This document shows positions 45,870 to 58,099 of a stretch of DNA of 64,000 bases, one piece after another (the stretch's first letter is position 1; every line of letters begins with the position of its first letter). The notes beneath the pieces were generated by a model. It was not told where the DNA came from, searched no databases, and saw nothing but the letters and a program-made list of their open reading frames with translations. The position numbers and the translations under genes were made by a program. Where the stretch lies: positions 6,121,001 to 6,185,000 of the forward strand of contig BSBM01000372.1 of the NCBI GenBank assembly GCA_027924585.1. Direction: 5' to 3'. This DNA is from Larix kaempferi. Lineage: Eukaryota; Streptophyta; Pinopsida; Pinales; Pinaceae.

Positions 45870-46790
45870 GCAAAGAATTAGACCTTGAAACTTTGTAAAT
45901 TATAAATTCTAAAACTTTCATTAAATTATAAAACTTTGTAAAGTCTTGGCGGATATTTTACTAAACAAGTGGGATAAGTAGCATAATTGCTTGTTAGTGG
46001 GATTCAACCATGATCCCAACTGTGTTATTTGTCAACTTTTTCCAAATGGCATATGCATAACTATTTTCCTTTGAGGGAATAATCCCACATGATTCATAGA
46101 AATTTAAAATAATGAGGCAATTACATTTTGGTTGAGACATAGATCACAATGAACTTTGGCTCAAACACACGAGGACTTCACTCAATGAACATATGACATA
46201 GCGCATGCATTCATGGCATATTAAACAATGCCCATAATTTCACTAGATATTTGAAAATACATTCCAATATCGTTTTATTTAACCCCGTCCCAATACACTT
46301 TCCCAATTAAAAAACCCCTATTTTCAACAGATCTTATAGTTTTTTTTTGTTTTCATTAACATTTTTATACCCCTTTATATTTCTACCCTAGTATATTGAC
46401 ATGACACCTCTCTTATGACTACATGTGCACCTCGCTTTCTGCTATTGATGTACCTTCTTAAAAGGAATATTCTATAACTAATTATATTGATCGCTTTATG
46501 CAGAGACATGATAGGTAATAAGGACATCATGATATTATCTATTACAAAGAAATTCAACATCAGAGAAAAAATTTAAGTCTAAACTCTCATCCTTAAAATA
46601 GCCTCATTTATCAATAACTAATAAGAGTATGTACCGAAAAGGAATACATATTACGTGGATAATCTCTACTGCAATATGCATGAGAAACTCAGAAATTCAA
46701 ACATGCAGCTGAAAATAAAACAACCCACTGAAACAACCTCAATTCTTGATGCATAAGTTTAATATAATAATTATATTTGGAGGTTACTAA
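45870..46790. other. Unassigned AT-rich interval
   Basis: No gene. GCGGATATTTTACTAAACAAG at about 45950 would read ADI(F/L)TKQ after one base is added, like the tail of a copia polyprotein, and could be the far end of copia D. The evidence is too short to call. Confidence 0.35.
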
Positions 46791-47388
46791 GGTACTGTTA
46801 GTTTTTCAACATTTAATTCAATATGATATAGGATCTTAACTGAGAGAACAACATGTACAACATATCAAACACAAGAGACAAGAAACACAAAGCATTTCAC
46901 TGGGGAAAACCAAGAAGGTGAAAAACCCTGCAACTTCCTCAGAGATAGAATGAGCACCAGTATAAAGATCACAAAGATCAAACCCCAAAAAAAAAGATAG
47001 TCTCCTAGCAGTTGCTCCTCCTCCACTTGTGCGCACTCCTCCTCTCTCTCACTAATGCGAAGTGAGTGAGTGTGTGAATGAATAAATGAGAGAGTCACAC
47101 TCTCTATTTATACTTTACTTCACTTGAATTTTAACTCTAACTAGGTCAACCCCAACTTAACCACTTAACATAATGCTAACTGGGTCGACCCCACTAGGGT
47201 GGTCTAATAACCCATCAAATATAAGTTACGACACTTACAATAATACTTGCGACACTTGCAAATACAAATGACGACACTTCCAATCGGAGGGATGATACAT
47301 CTCCGTTGGGGATACAATAAAGTACAAATGTAATACATACAATATACAAGTGAATATCTTTCGAAGTTACAAATACATCAACAGGTAC
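46791..47388 (-). mobile_element. Solo LTR with target duplication GGTAC
   Basis: The LTR (46796-47383, 588 bp) starts TGTTGATGTATT and ends AACTAACA on the minus strand, and is flanked on both sides by GGTAC (46791-46795, 47384-47388). It lacks a primer site or purine tract next to it, as expected after recombination between LTRs. It shares blocks such as GACCCCACTAGGGTGGTCTA with copia E LTRs, so it is a related family. Confidence 0.9.
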
Positions 47389-49478
47389 ATGGATTATGAA
47401 CAATAATAAGTAAAGGGATGACACATTAGGTAATTTATGTCATCTTGCTTCTCCAAGGAAGATCATGCTACCAAAAGAAGTAGAAGCTTTATCATTTGAT
47501 CACACGTAATGGGCTTAGTGTATTCTCTTCACAAGAGCTACAATCCTAAGAAAAAGACTTAGCTTAACACTGCACAATATAGTATATACATGCCAACATG
47601 AAAAATTCCACAGCTAAATATACTTTGTCATAAATTACAATCAAAAGGATCAGCTAGATGACTTTGTAGAGAGGCTACATATGACCAATATCATTTGATG
47701 ATTAGGAGGTTGATAAGATGAGAGTTCTTGGAATTCCTTTATTGGGCTATTTAGAACTAAACAAACTCATGTCATGTGCAATCTGTCAGATAGAAGACAC
47801 TGAAAAAAGAATCCTAAAGGCTACAACTATGGTGTCTTTGTGCCATTTTTTCGAATACATCTAGCTATAAGCTTTGTTTATGTTGTATAATTTTCAACCT
47901 TAAATGATTGACAAGGTACCCACTAGTCAAAAGTTAAAACAATGTGTGTGTATGTGTGTATAAACAAGTATGGACCTATATCAAATAATTGGCACAATGT
48001 AATATAATAGTACTTAGTACATAATTATATATATATATATATATATACATAATTATATATATATATAAGGTTATTTGTGTATCATTGGACTAATCTTTGT
48101 GCCTATGTAATCCACAAAAATGGAAGCATAATGTGTCACAACATGTCTACTAATAGTTTTCTCCATAATGTATAACTTAACTAGTTGAATGATATATGCA
48201 AAATTAAACAATAATAAGCATAACAATTATTTGATTACATAGGACTGTACATAAATTATACTGGTAAAAATAGAAAGTGCGATTGTGCAAGTTAGTAGAA
48301 AATCCAATACTTTGTTTTTAAGGAAGCTTGTAGATAATAATGGTGTGATAGATTTGTTGTTCAAATAATATAGAAAAGTCTCATGACCATTGCTCAAGGT
48401 TTAGGAACAACGTCGTCGAGCTCATGTGAATCCTTGCATAATGATTATGAATTTACAATCTAGAAAGTAATCATACACCCAAGTAATGGTTCCCCTTGCA
48501 AGGTACCAATGGATGCACATAAAATAATGCAATAATCAAAAGCTTTATCCTTAAAGTTGCATTCAACAATCTTGTTGTGGCTTGTACCGATACTAGAGTC
48601 AAGGACCTTTTGCAAAAAGAACTCTTAAAAATCCTCATCCTCTTGGGTTGGTCTCCCACATAAAGGCATTCATCTTTCGCAACTAGAGCGATGTGTGAAT
48701 AGAACTAAAAGGTTAGCCATGTAATGATCCACTATTTCCATCTCATTGATGACCATTAAAATTTTGGGGTGTAAGTGTGATTTCCCACTTCTTTTCATCA
48801 CATCAATAAAACCTTGCAATGTACTTCACGAACTTGGGTTATGCCACCAACGTCTTCCATGCCACTATCAAATATATCCTTCACATTTGCTTGAAACTCC
48901 TTGTTAGACTTTTCACTGACATAAGATATTAAATCCAATAGAATTCATTGAGGTCTTATACCACAAACCATCTAATTCCGAAGGAAGATGTTCATGTAGC
49001 ACAATTATTGAGGTATGATGTTCCCAAAAAGGATATAAAAAATGCCAATATGTTGAGGGTATGAGTTGGTCATTATACTTTGTAAAATTTGATGTTATGT
49101 ACAGTATGTTTTCATACTTTTTCTAAAGGATATCGATTAGGGTAATGTCCATTTTTGTTTTTTAGACCCATATGATTTTTATTTCTACTAGTGCTAGCGG
49201 TGGCCACATTTACAACTTGATTTTTAATAAAATGAACAATGTACAATACACAAATTAAGCATTACATTCCAAAACATTCCTAGTGTTGATAATAATAATA
49301 ATAATAATAACAATCCTCAAGAAACTACCACGTCCATATAAATCTCTCCTAGATGGTTAATAGTCTACAATACAATCAATGGAGCGTACAGATAAGACTA
49401 CTTTTCTATAGAATAATTATGTACCACTTTGATTTTTTTTATCTAGATATGGCCATATCAAGAAGTAAAGTCAAGTGA
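47389..49478. other. AT-rich low-copy-looking interval
   Basis: No recognisable gene. It includes a (TA)n microsatellite at about 48023-48070. Minus-strand reading between 49000 and 48470 has some open stretches (for example 48659-48471) but no family that I recognise. Confidence 0.45.
48023..48070. repeat. (TA)n microsatellite
   Basis: Two runs of TATATA separated by CATAAT. Confidence 0.9.
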
Positions 49479-49861
49479 TGTACATCCTAACTCAAAATAT
49501 TCTTAAAGTGACCTTAAAATTTTGAAGTGGCAATACACATGTCCAAAAATGAACAAGCTTGTGCTCATTTGCATACTAGATGTGATACATGGAATATGAT
49601 TAAAACACATATTCAATAATACAATAGAGTATTGAAGAATTTACGAGAAGGTTGTGACACTTATTTGATTGTACATCCTAGCTCAAAATATTCTTAAAGT
49701 GACCTTGAATTTTTGAAGTGGCAATACACATGTCCAAGAATGAACAAGCTTGTGCTCCTTTGCATACTAGAAGTGTTGCATGGAATATGATTAAAACACA
49801 TATTCAATAATACAATAGAGTGTTGAAGCATTTACAAGAATATTATTGACACTTATCTGAT
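49479..49861. repeat. Tandem duplication, 191-bp unit, two copies
   Basis: TGTACATCCTAACTCAAAAT starts at 49479 and, with small changes, at 49670. The copies differ at roughly 15-20 sites, mostly substitutions. Confidence 0.9.
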
Positions 49862-51380
49862 CGTACCATAGAATCTTTTATAATTTGAAAGTTTGAGTTT
49901 GACAAAAAAATCCTGCATCCCCTATGTTCTAGGATCAATGGCATCAATCTATTGTTTGCAATTACGCAAGCAACAATATTGGAACTCTATAATGCCCAAT
50001 AAAAAAGCTTCCAGAAACTATACAAGTAATAATATATGTCTAAGTTGTGAGGGGAAATACCATTTTTCAATTGGCATACATAAATTGAGTTATCATGCCA
50101 TCATGTGGCGTGTTTCTCCTCCTTACTTACCTTAATGACTATGAAGATTCCAAATTGAAAAATTTTGATACCAAGCACAAGGATATCTACAAGGCTATGT
50201 ATCGTTGCAATGTGTTCACGACCGAAGACCATGCCATACAAGCCTTTTGTGTATCTTTGTTGATAGGTGGGGCCTATTTGAAAAGGGAGAAAAAGATTTC
50301 TACCTATTGTTAACACCAATTTTTGTCATTGGTTAAAATTTTAAATTCTGGCAATAGTGAGAGGCGCTATAAAAAATGTGTGGGGCTCTAAGTTTGTCAA
50401 TACTACATGTAACCAAGAGCTAACTGCAAAGGAAGCGTACACATGCGGGGAAAGAATTAAGTTTCCAAGCATATAACTAGACCATCCAGGGTTACTGTCA
50501 GCAGATCGCATGAATTCCAAGATGGTTATTTTCCCAAGAATATATATATTTTTTAATTTCCTTTAAAATGGTTTTGAGAAAATAAAAATATTGGGCTTGG
50601 AGCCCAATTTTCAAGTCAAATTCTAAATCCATTCTCCACGCCATGTTCAAGTTGTAATTCAGGTTTTTGTCACATTAAACAAGTGTTAAGACGAGTAAGC
50701 AAGATTTCCAAGATTCAGCCAACAAGGAGCTCGTGATCCATGCACTACACGTCATCAAACTGCATGGACACCAGTCAATATAAAAATTAAAACTTATTCT
50801 TTAAATTACATTTCGGATACGTTGTGTAAGCGCCCAAGTAGCCTAGTTCTAAATCCCATGGTTCCATTGATAATGCACAGCATGTCGAGCACGATGAAGA
50901 CCATTGACTCCCAATCAAAGGTCCTTGAGGAACGCCAAAGCATTCAAATGCTAAAGTCCCAAATTCACAATTTGGGTTCCAAGTGAGCCATCATTTTAAT
51001 GTCAAGTAGCGGCCCAGGTGATAATTTTCGTGTGAAGATTGTATACCATTGCCAACAAAAGGATGGTTTCATACCAGCGTGAAGAGCAAGCTCGATTTTA
51101 GATGTGCCATTGTCATATACAATGGGGTTCTATCGGTCATTGACTTCTTACACGATGAAGTTAATATGGAATATTTATTCATTGCTCATATATTGCATCT
51201 GCACACTCTTGCTCAGGGTTTGAAAAACATTGTTTATGCATAGTTCTAATGTAATCTGTTGTTTTGCCATCCACAAGAATTGGGACTCAAATAATCATCC
51301 ATAGAAACAGGCCATAGTCAAGGAAATTAACCAAATCATCACTTTTATTTGCATTTTTTGCAGCAATGTATTTTTTACAA
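49862..51380. other. Unassigned interval
   Basis: Short open frames (49893-50135, 50095-50313, 51049-51243) show no recognisable domain. It is upstream of the Ku70 remnant, so remains of its 5' end may lie here, but none was seen. Confidence 0.4.
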
Positions 51381-51394
51381 TGATGATGGTGTTC

Positions 51395-52557
51395 GAGATT
51401 GAGTGATACTATACTTAAATGCAATTCGTGGAAATGCTTCTTCAGATAATGGTGAAGCTTTCAATTGTGTTGCTTATAAAATTTCTGTGACTAGAGTATT
51501 TTAAATTGTTTATATTAACTATGGGGCTTTTTCTATGAAGTGATAGACATAAACACATTTCGATTCTATGGTCAAGTGTATTGTTGAATCTTTGAAGATT
51601 CGCATCATCAATAGAGACTCTGATTAAGTTGCCATATGTTTCTATAACACTAGAGAGAAGAAAAACATGCAAGAATCTGAGGGTGTCTATGTTTTCAATG
51701 TTTCTGAAAAAGAAGAACTTGACCGTCCAACAGCATGATTGATCAAAGACTAAAGACTTCAGCCACATTGATGATAAATTCAAAAGGGAAATTGGGAGAT
51801 GGAAGTTGAAAATTTTGAAGATCTTGAGGACCAGTTGGAATTTTACCCCTGATCCCAAATAATGTTGGATAGTGGTTTGGATTCCAAAACTTTTCTCCTT
51901 GTTGATTGCTTCTTACTTTTTATCTTGAAAGGGCTTTCTTCCCATTTTTTTGAGGGAAATCTTCTTCCTTTTCTACTTGATTTAACGCTTTCTTCCTAGT
52001 AATTACTCCATTGAATTGCATCTGATATTTACCTATGTAATGGTCAAATTCCTCTTTATGGGTTGAGACTACTTCTTCCAACATTAGCAAGACATAAACA
52101 TGCGATTCAGATAATATTGGTTTTTGGAAACGCTAGGATTTGAGGTTAATAATGCCCCATCTCTGGTTCTTGGAACAAAGACCAATTAAGGTAAAGTTTG
52201 TACAAGAAGTATATTGTTCGAAAGATTACTTTAGTATTATCAGAAAGGATTTCTATTGGGTTGCATACATTTATTTTAATTCATCCTCCAATACTAGGAT
52301 CAATCACTTGGCTTGATTGTGTAACCAACATTCTCTTGAAGGAAACTCTTATATTTGTTTTGGATACTAGTTCCTTGCTCACAGAGCCATTACCACGATT
52401 CTAAATTTATAAGAATGAAAAATTTAAATTAATTGTTGATGAACTATCTGCCTTATTCAGGTGATATTCGTCATATTGAAAATCTTAATATGACTGCAAA
52501 CTGCCAGCTGGTGTTCGATTGTCTGTCTACAGCTCACACAAAATATGAAAAAATCTA
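51395..52557 (+). pseudogene. KU70: Ku70 (XRCC6-like) DNA end-binding protein, broken remnant
   Basis: Three blocks occur in protein order. Block 1 (51553-51801) is from the vWA domain: VKCIVESLKIRIINRDSD, VAICFYNTREKKN, VYVFNVSEKEELDRPTA, SHIDDKFKREIG. Block 2 (52198-52440) is from the beta-barrel: RKITLVLSERISIG, ILGSITWLDCVTN, SLLTEPLPRF, YKNEKFKLIVDEL. Block 3 (52439-52490) is YLPYSGDIRHIENL, a signature near the end of the Ku core. A weak match just before block 1 (51395-51450, DDGVRD then LYLNAIRG) may be the N-terminus. Lesions: TAA at 51625, TGA at 51736, a 7-base duplication AAAGACT at 51745-51758 that shifts the frame, TAA at 52402. Most of the vWA domain and about 110 residues before block 3 are missing. 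Intact Ku70 pairs with Ku80 in non-homologous end joining and telomere upkeep; this copy cannot. Confidence 0.85.
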
Positions 52558-53894
52558 GCTTATGGATTTTAATTCGCCTATGAGTTATTTTCCTCTATTT
52601 ATTTTTTATCTTTTCAAAAGGAATGATGTAGTTTTGTGCTGGAAGACACAATATTGCAGATATTTGTATTACATATGTACATGTCTTGGTTTGCCACTAG
52701 TCATGTATCCAATGGATGAAAGTTGATATCTTGAGAAGGCAGAATTCTAGCGTTCGAAAGTAATACCAATAATAAAACATGTGGCAAAAGAGATCAATAT
52801 GCTCATGGGTCAAAGTAGGTGACAGAGCACCTGGAAGATAATTCCAAAGATTCTGCTCATGGGTCAAAGTAGGTGACAGAGCACCTGGCAGCTACTTCCA
52901 AAGATTGATGACAGGTGATAAATGATTTAAAGGCAGAGAATCATCAGCCACAAGTTAATTCCCAATTTCCAGGCAAAGGACCAATCTTATCTACATCATC
53001 CCATGATTCAAGGAATAGATCTAGTATTGGAATAGGTGATGATTTCCATTCATATGTGTTAATGTTTTGTGGTGAAGAAAATTCGACAGCAGGAATTGTA
53101 TGCATTTTTAACAAGAATATTTCTGCACATCCAAAGGTAGTTCAAACTCAGTAGTTGATCATTTCCAGGTAGAAATCACTATTAAATTAAATATTCCCAT
53201 ATTTCAAGTAGTGTTCAATCTATATCCAAAGTTCAAGGGATTCTGATCATTATTTTCAGGAAGCATTTGAGCATTTGATGAACAGATCAACAATCAGAGA
53301 ACCATTCCATATTTTAAGGGAACTTCAACAGTTCCTAATTCTTTGCAACAAATCGAAGATTATTTTTGTTTTTAGTCTATTGATAGGATTTATTTTTATT
53401 TTTAATTTATTGTTGCCAGGTTCCTTCTTCTGACCTATATTTATGAGTTAGTTCCTTTTGGAGTCATATGGATCATTTCATGGATTTATGTTCTCAAGGC
53501 CCAGTCCTAATACTGCAACTTCTTTCCATGTATCTGAAGTTTCAACAAAACTCTCATTCTCTTAGGTCCAAGTCATCTACGATATTGAAAATCATGGTTG
53601 CTAGTCAGGTGATCAATATTGAATGTTCTTAGTGCAGCCTCTCAATGTATTCAAGATTTTTGAACTGTGAAATCAATTAGAAGAACTTATACCCATGGGA
53701 TTGCCATCTAATGGCAAGCAGTGAGTTTATCGGGCTTGTATTAACATGGAGACTCGGGTTCAAAATTATTTGTGGGTATGAATACAAATATGGCTTTCTA
53801 AATATATGAAGTATTCTATAAAAAAAAATCTGATTTGATGCTTAAATTTGTACTTTAAGAAACTGTTTTTAATGTGAATGAAGAAACACATATA
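52558..53894. other. Unassigned AT-rich interval
   Basis: The 79-residue plus frame at 52915-53154 is not recognised. No further Ku70 block (such as the C-terminal SAP domain) could be found. A 54-bp tandem duplication lies at 52801-52908. Confidence 0.4.
52801..52908. repeat. Tandem duplication, 54-bp unit, two copies
   Basis: GCTCATGGGTCAAAGTAGGT starts at 52801 and 52855; the copies differ at only a few bases. Confidence 0.9.
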
Positions 53895-54122
53895 GATTAA
53901 CTTTGAAATCAATTAATATGCTATCCGATTTGGCTAGTATGAAAGGAAAAGGAAAGTAGTTGAATCTAAGTTTATCTATTTTATTATCGAGAAATTCACC
54001 ATTTTATAGATTAACTTTGAAATCAATTAATATGCTTTCAGATTTGGCTAGTATGAAAGGAAAAGGAAAGTAGTTGAATCTAAGTTTATCTATTTTATTA
54101 TCAAGAAATTCACAATTTTATT
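53895..54122. repeat. Tandem duplication, 114-bp unit, two copies
   Basis: GATTAACTTTGAAATCAATT starts at 53895 and 54009; the copies differ at about five bases, so it is recent. Confidence 0.9.
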
Positions 54123-55086
54123 ATAGAGAGTCTGGATTTCACAATACATGAAATGCATTCATCTTTTCATGAAAGTAGTGATGGGATTGAGTCAATAGAT
54201 AAATATTTGGAAGTCCATTACTTCCATCGGCTTTTACTACAGAGGTCATGGGTTCTTGAGGCCATGAGAGGTTTGTGTAAGGACTCAGGAGTTATCTGGA
54301 GATCACTCCACAGTCCTATGAGAGGTTTGTGTAAGGGGTTCTCTGTATATTTCCTCCACAGTCCACTTTCCCTTTCACAACTTTAGCAATTTTTAATTAT
54401 TGTTATTATATTTCCTTCCACTCTAGCTAAATTTTGGTATTCTAATCAATTTAATGACAACTCAAGTTTATCATTTCAGTAATATCCATGCAATTTCCAT
54501 CACCCACTAATTCATGATCATGAATTTTTTCGAAGAATTCAATGGAAATTGAACATTTCTATATTTGGTTGAAGGAAATGATTTTCTCAGCAATATAGTT
54601 CCAAACATAAAAATAAGGTTTTGAGTATAATGGAATTGACAAATGGTATATGTTCTATCTATTAAATTTTTTTTTGAAAAAATCGCTACAGGTTACATGC
54701 CATTGTGTCCCCTCCAGTTTTATCATATCTTGTCTTTGTTATTTAACCTATTTGACAGCTTGGTTTGTACAATGCTACTACACTATTTTTCCTTTTGTTT
54801 AATTCAAAGTTATTAGATTATAGAGATATGCTTATTTTTTTAATTATGGTATATGCTTATATGAGTTTTTTTTTTCAGTCCTGAACCTAGGAGATCCAAA
54901 GGAGGCAGGGGAAACAGAGCTGAAACATGATTACTGTGGATAAACGGGAAACTGAGCTAGTTTAATCAATATTGCAAAAACGGGAAGAAAAACCAAGACA
55001 TCTATTATAATTAAACATAATATAATCATAACTGATATGGATGAACATATATAAATTCAGTAATTTGGAAATTCACTATATGTGAC
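54123..55086. other. Unassigned AT-rich interval
   Basis: ATGAGAGGTTTGTGTAAGG is repeated at 54263 and 54318. A pyrimidine tract plus CAG at 54863-54880 followed by TCCTGAACCTAGG resembles a splice acceptor, but the sequence after it matches nothing I recognise. Confidence 0.4.
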
Positions 55087-55091
55087 AAAAA

Positions 55092-55549
55092 TGTTCGGGT
55101 ACACAGGGTACTACCAAAGGACCGAACACCAAGAGCAACCACTTCACACAAACAGATCACAGATCAATACACCGATGTTTTGACGTGGTTTAAACCCTCT
55201 TGAGGGAAACACTCCACGGCCCCGGCCAAATAGCTTCTACGGGACAATTTATTATGCAAAGAAAAAAAGTTACAAATGAGCTTTTCATAATCGATCAACT
55301 AAACAATGACCCTCCATGCTCTTTAAATAGAGATCATGGACCAATCGGGTGTTAATCCATGGATCAAGGTTAGGTTTGATCTAAGAGAAGTTGACCCGTC
55401 GGATCACTCTATGTCGGGAACATATCGTGACTGTCGGATTAAGTATTTACAAATGCATACTAATGCATACTAAAGAAACACACTATCCCTAACATATATA
55501 TTACACAAGTTGATCTTAACTAACTCCTAAGTGTCTAAATATCCTAACA
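55092..55549 (-). repeat. 3' LTR of copia F
   Basis: 458 bp; minus strand starts TGTTAGGATATT and ends GTACCCGAACA. Same length as the other LTR, with substitutions only. Confidence 0.95.
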
Positions 55550-55562
55550 TCCCTCCTTAAGA
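55550..55562 (-). other. Polypurine tract of copia F
   Basis: Minus strand TTCTTAAGGAGGGA directly before TGTTAGG. Confidence 0.8.
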
Positions 55563-55663
55563 ACAACTTGGGATAGGATTGAAGGATTTACAAAAGTGAC
55601 ACTATTAGGAGAAGGAAGGAGGCATTAGAGCCTATCCCCCCTTAATGACAAGTTCCTAAACTC

Positions 55664-57194
55664 CTAACATAGATCGAAGTTTAAAAAACTTCGCTTCTGT
55701 AAGAGACTTGGTGAAGATGTCTGCAACATGATCATCTGTAGGGAAAAAGAGCACTTCAAGAACACGATCATGAACAAGATTTCTGATGAAGTGCATATGT
55801 AGTTCAATGTGTTTGCTGCATTGATGTAGAACTGGATCTTTGGCAAGCTTGATGGCACTTTGATTGTTGCACCAAAGTGGAGTAGGCTGCTGCTGCTCAA
55901 ATCCAAACTCTGAAAGGATCTGTCGAAGCCATAAAGCTTCCTGACTGGCATTAACTGCTGCTCGATATTCTGCCTCTACTAAAGAAAGAGTAAGAGCTTG
56001 TTGTTTCTTACAAGCCCAAGTAATAGGTCCAGACCCCAGATTGAAAACATAACCTGCAGTAGACTTTCAATCATCAAGATCACCGGCCCAATCTGAATCA
56101 GTGAAACCAACCAACAAAGGTTCCCCCCCTGTACTGTAATGAATCCCAAACTGAACTGTACCTCGAATATATCGAAGTATTCTTTTAGCTGCTTTCCAGT
56201 GACTTTCATGAGGTGTCTGCATATAATGGGCAACACGACCAATGGCAAAGGAAAGGTCAGGACGGGAATGAGTCAAGTATAAGAGACTACCAACAAGCTG
56301 ACGATATAAGGTGGCATCAACTTCAGGTGAAGTACAAGTGGCAGAAATTTTGACTCCAGACTGGAAGGGAGAAGGGGCTGGTGTACAATCTTCCATGTGA
56401 AGGCGACGAAGAAGGTCACAAGCATACTTAGACTGAGAAAGAAAGATTCCTTCTTTGGTTTGCAGGACTTGGAGACCAAGAAAATAATGCAAATGTCCTA
56501 AGTCTGACATTTCAAAATTTTGTTTAAGACTGGATTTCACATGGGTTATAAGCTTAGGGTCACTACCAGTAAGAATAAGGTCATCAACATATAGAACAAG
56601 TATGATGAGATGGTGTCCTACTTTCTTGGTATAGACATTGGGGTCAGAATGGAATCTAGAAAAACCAATGTCAAGGAGAACGTTATCCAGTTTGGCATAC
56701 CAAGCTCTAGGAGCTTGCTTAAGGCCATATAAGGATTTCTTAAGGCAGCAGACAAGGCTAGAGTTATTCTGAACATAGCCAGGAGGTTGTTCCATATAAA
56801 TTTCCTCCTGTAAATCACCATGTAAGAAGGCAGACTTGACATCCATTTGATGGACTTCTTAGTTGTGTAAGGCGGCAAGGGAAAGAACAAGGCGGATGGA
56901 GTTCATTTTTGTGACGGGAGCAAAGGTTTCATTGTAATCAATCCCTTCAACTTGGGAAAAACCTTTGGCAACTAACCTTGCCTTAAGTCTTTCAACACTT
57001 CCATCTGATGCATACTTAGTTCTATAGACCCATTTACATCTGACAAGTTTTCTTCTTTTTGGAAGAGGTACAAGATCCCAAGTATCGTTCTCCATTAAGG
57101 AACGATATTCTTCATCCATGGTTGCATCCCAATCGGGATTCCCTGAAGCTTCTGCAAAAGTTTCTAGATCATGATTCTTGGAAACTTGAGCCAA
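55664..57194 (-). pseudogene. pol: Copia F reverse transcriptase and RNase H
   Basis: Reverse transcriptase begins in 57194-56859 (TWDLVPLPKRRKLVRCKWVY, ARLVAKGFSQVEGIDYNETF), crosses a TAA at about 56861, and continues in 56846-56067: MDVKSAFLHGDLQEEIYMEQ at the start, YGLKQAPRAWY at residues 40-50, and catalytic YVDD at 86-89. The tail has LYRQLVGSLLYLTHSRPDLS. After a TGA at 56067 (usual Arg codon) comes RNase H: SLVEAEYRAAVNASQEALWL, CNNQSAIKLA, SKHIELHMHFIRNLV, VADIFTKSL. The catalytic residues are intact, only stops break it. Confidence 0.95.
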
Positions 57195-57209
57195 AAGAGA
57201 AGAGGCTCG

Positions 57210-58099
57210 CTAAAACTGAGAACGTGTTCGACGTTGATCTCTAGGATCACCGGCAAGATCACCAGCTGCTTCACATGTTGAACGGACCCATCGAGGAAGC
57301 ACTTGTGCTGGTGCAACTAGAGGAACATGAGCAGGCGGAGGTGGATTTTCATCCTCACTGTCATCATCAGAAACTGGAGTTGGAAGCCTGTCAAGGAAGT
57401 TGGAAGAAGAAGAAGAAGAAGGCACAAATGCCGAATCAGGCTCGCAGGCCAAAGATGGCACAATCGCCGAGTTAGGCTCGCAGGCCAAGAGATTTTCATC
57501 AAATTTAACATCTCTTCTAATGATTATATCATGAGAATGTGGTTGAACAAGTCTATAACCTTTTACATCTTCAAAATATCCAACAAATATGCACTTTTCA
57601 CTTTTAGGTTGCAATGCTTTCTGTTTTTCATCCGGAATGTGAGCCCATGCTTCACTACCAAACACACAGAAGTGACTTACATCAGGTTTACTTTTACTCC
57701 ATGCTTCTTTCGGTGTTATACCTTGTAATGCTTTAGTGGGGGTGCGATTAACTATGTAATTTGCACAATTAATGGCTTCAGCCCAAAATTGAAGACTTAG
57801 TCCCTTAGATTGGATCATACAATTAGCCATTTATTTTAAAGTGCAGTTCTTCCGCTCAGCTACACCATTTTGTTGTGGTGTATATGGAACAGTGTGTTGT
57901 TGTTGGATGCCTTGTTCAGTGCAGAAAGTAGTGAACGTTTTGTTAACATATTCTCCTCCATTGTCAGATCTTAACTTAATAATTTGATGACCAAATTGTT
58001 TTTCAACAAGGGCCTTGTAGGCCAAGAACATGTTAAATACTTCGCTCTTAAGTTTTAGGAAATAAACCCAAGTGCGTCTGGTGTAATCATCAATGAAGA
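57210..58099 (-). pseudogene. pol: Copia F integrase
   Basis: The 58031-57831 piece holds [14 protein letters not shown] (second catalytic Asp) and [12 protein letters not shown] (catalytic Glu). After a TAA at 57831-57833 the frame continues to 57210: FWAEAINCANYIVNRTPTKA, HFCVFGSEAWAHIPDEKQKA, FVGYFEDVKGYRL, then a Ser/Pro-rich linker with a short tandem (ACEPNSAIVPS / ACEPDSAFVPS). A TAG at about 57210 ends it. The N-terminal catalytic Asp region is out of frame, after a shift near 58140. Confidence 0.9.

Noticed and set aside
45940-45980. Copia polyprotein tail (ADIFTK-like) that could be the far half of copia D
   Set aside because: Only about seven residues match and one base must be added; no RNase H or 3' LTR follows. 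Recorded only as a possibility.
48470-49000. Minus-strand open stretches as a possible host gene
   Set aside because: Open pieces in two frames but no recognisable family, no start context and no splice structure.
51442-51858. 138-residue minus-strand frame
   Set aside because: It is antisense to the Ku70 remnant, whose homology is on the plus strand.
54860-54960. Splice acceptor and exon (pyrimidine tract, CAG, then TCCTGAACCTAGG) as a C-terminal Ku70 exon
   Set aside because: The following sequence does not match the Ku70 C-terminal region in any frame, and it lies 2.3 kb beyond the last Ku70 block.
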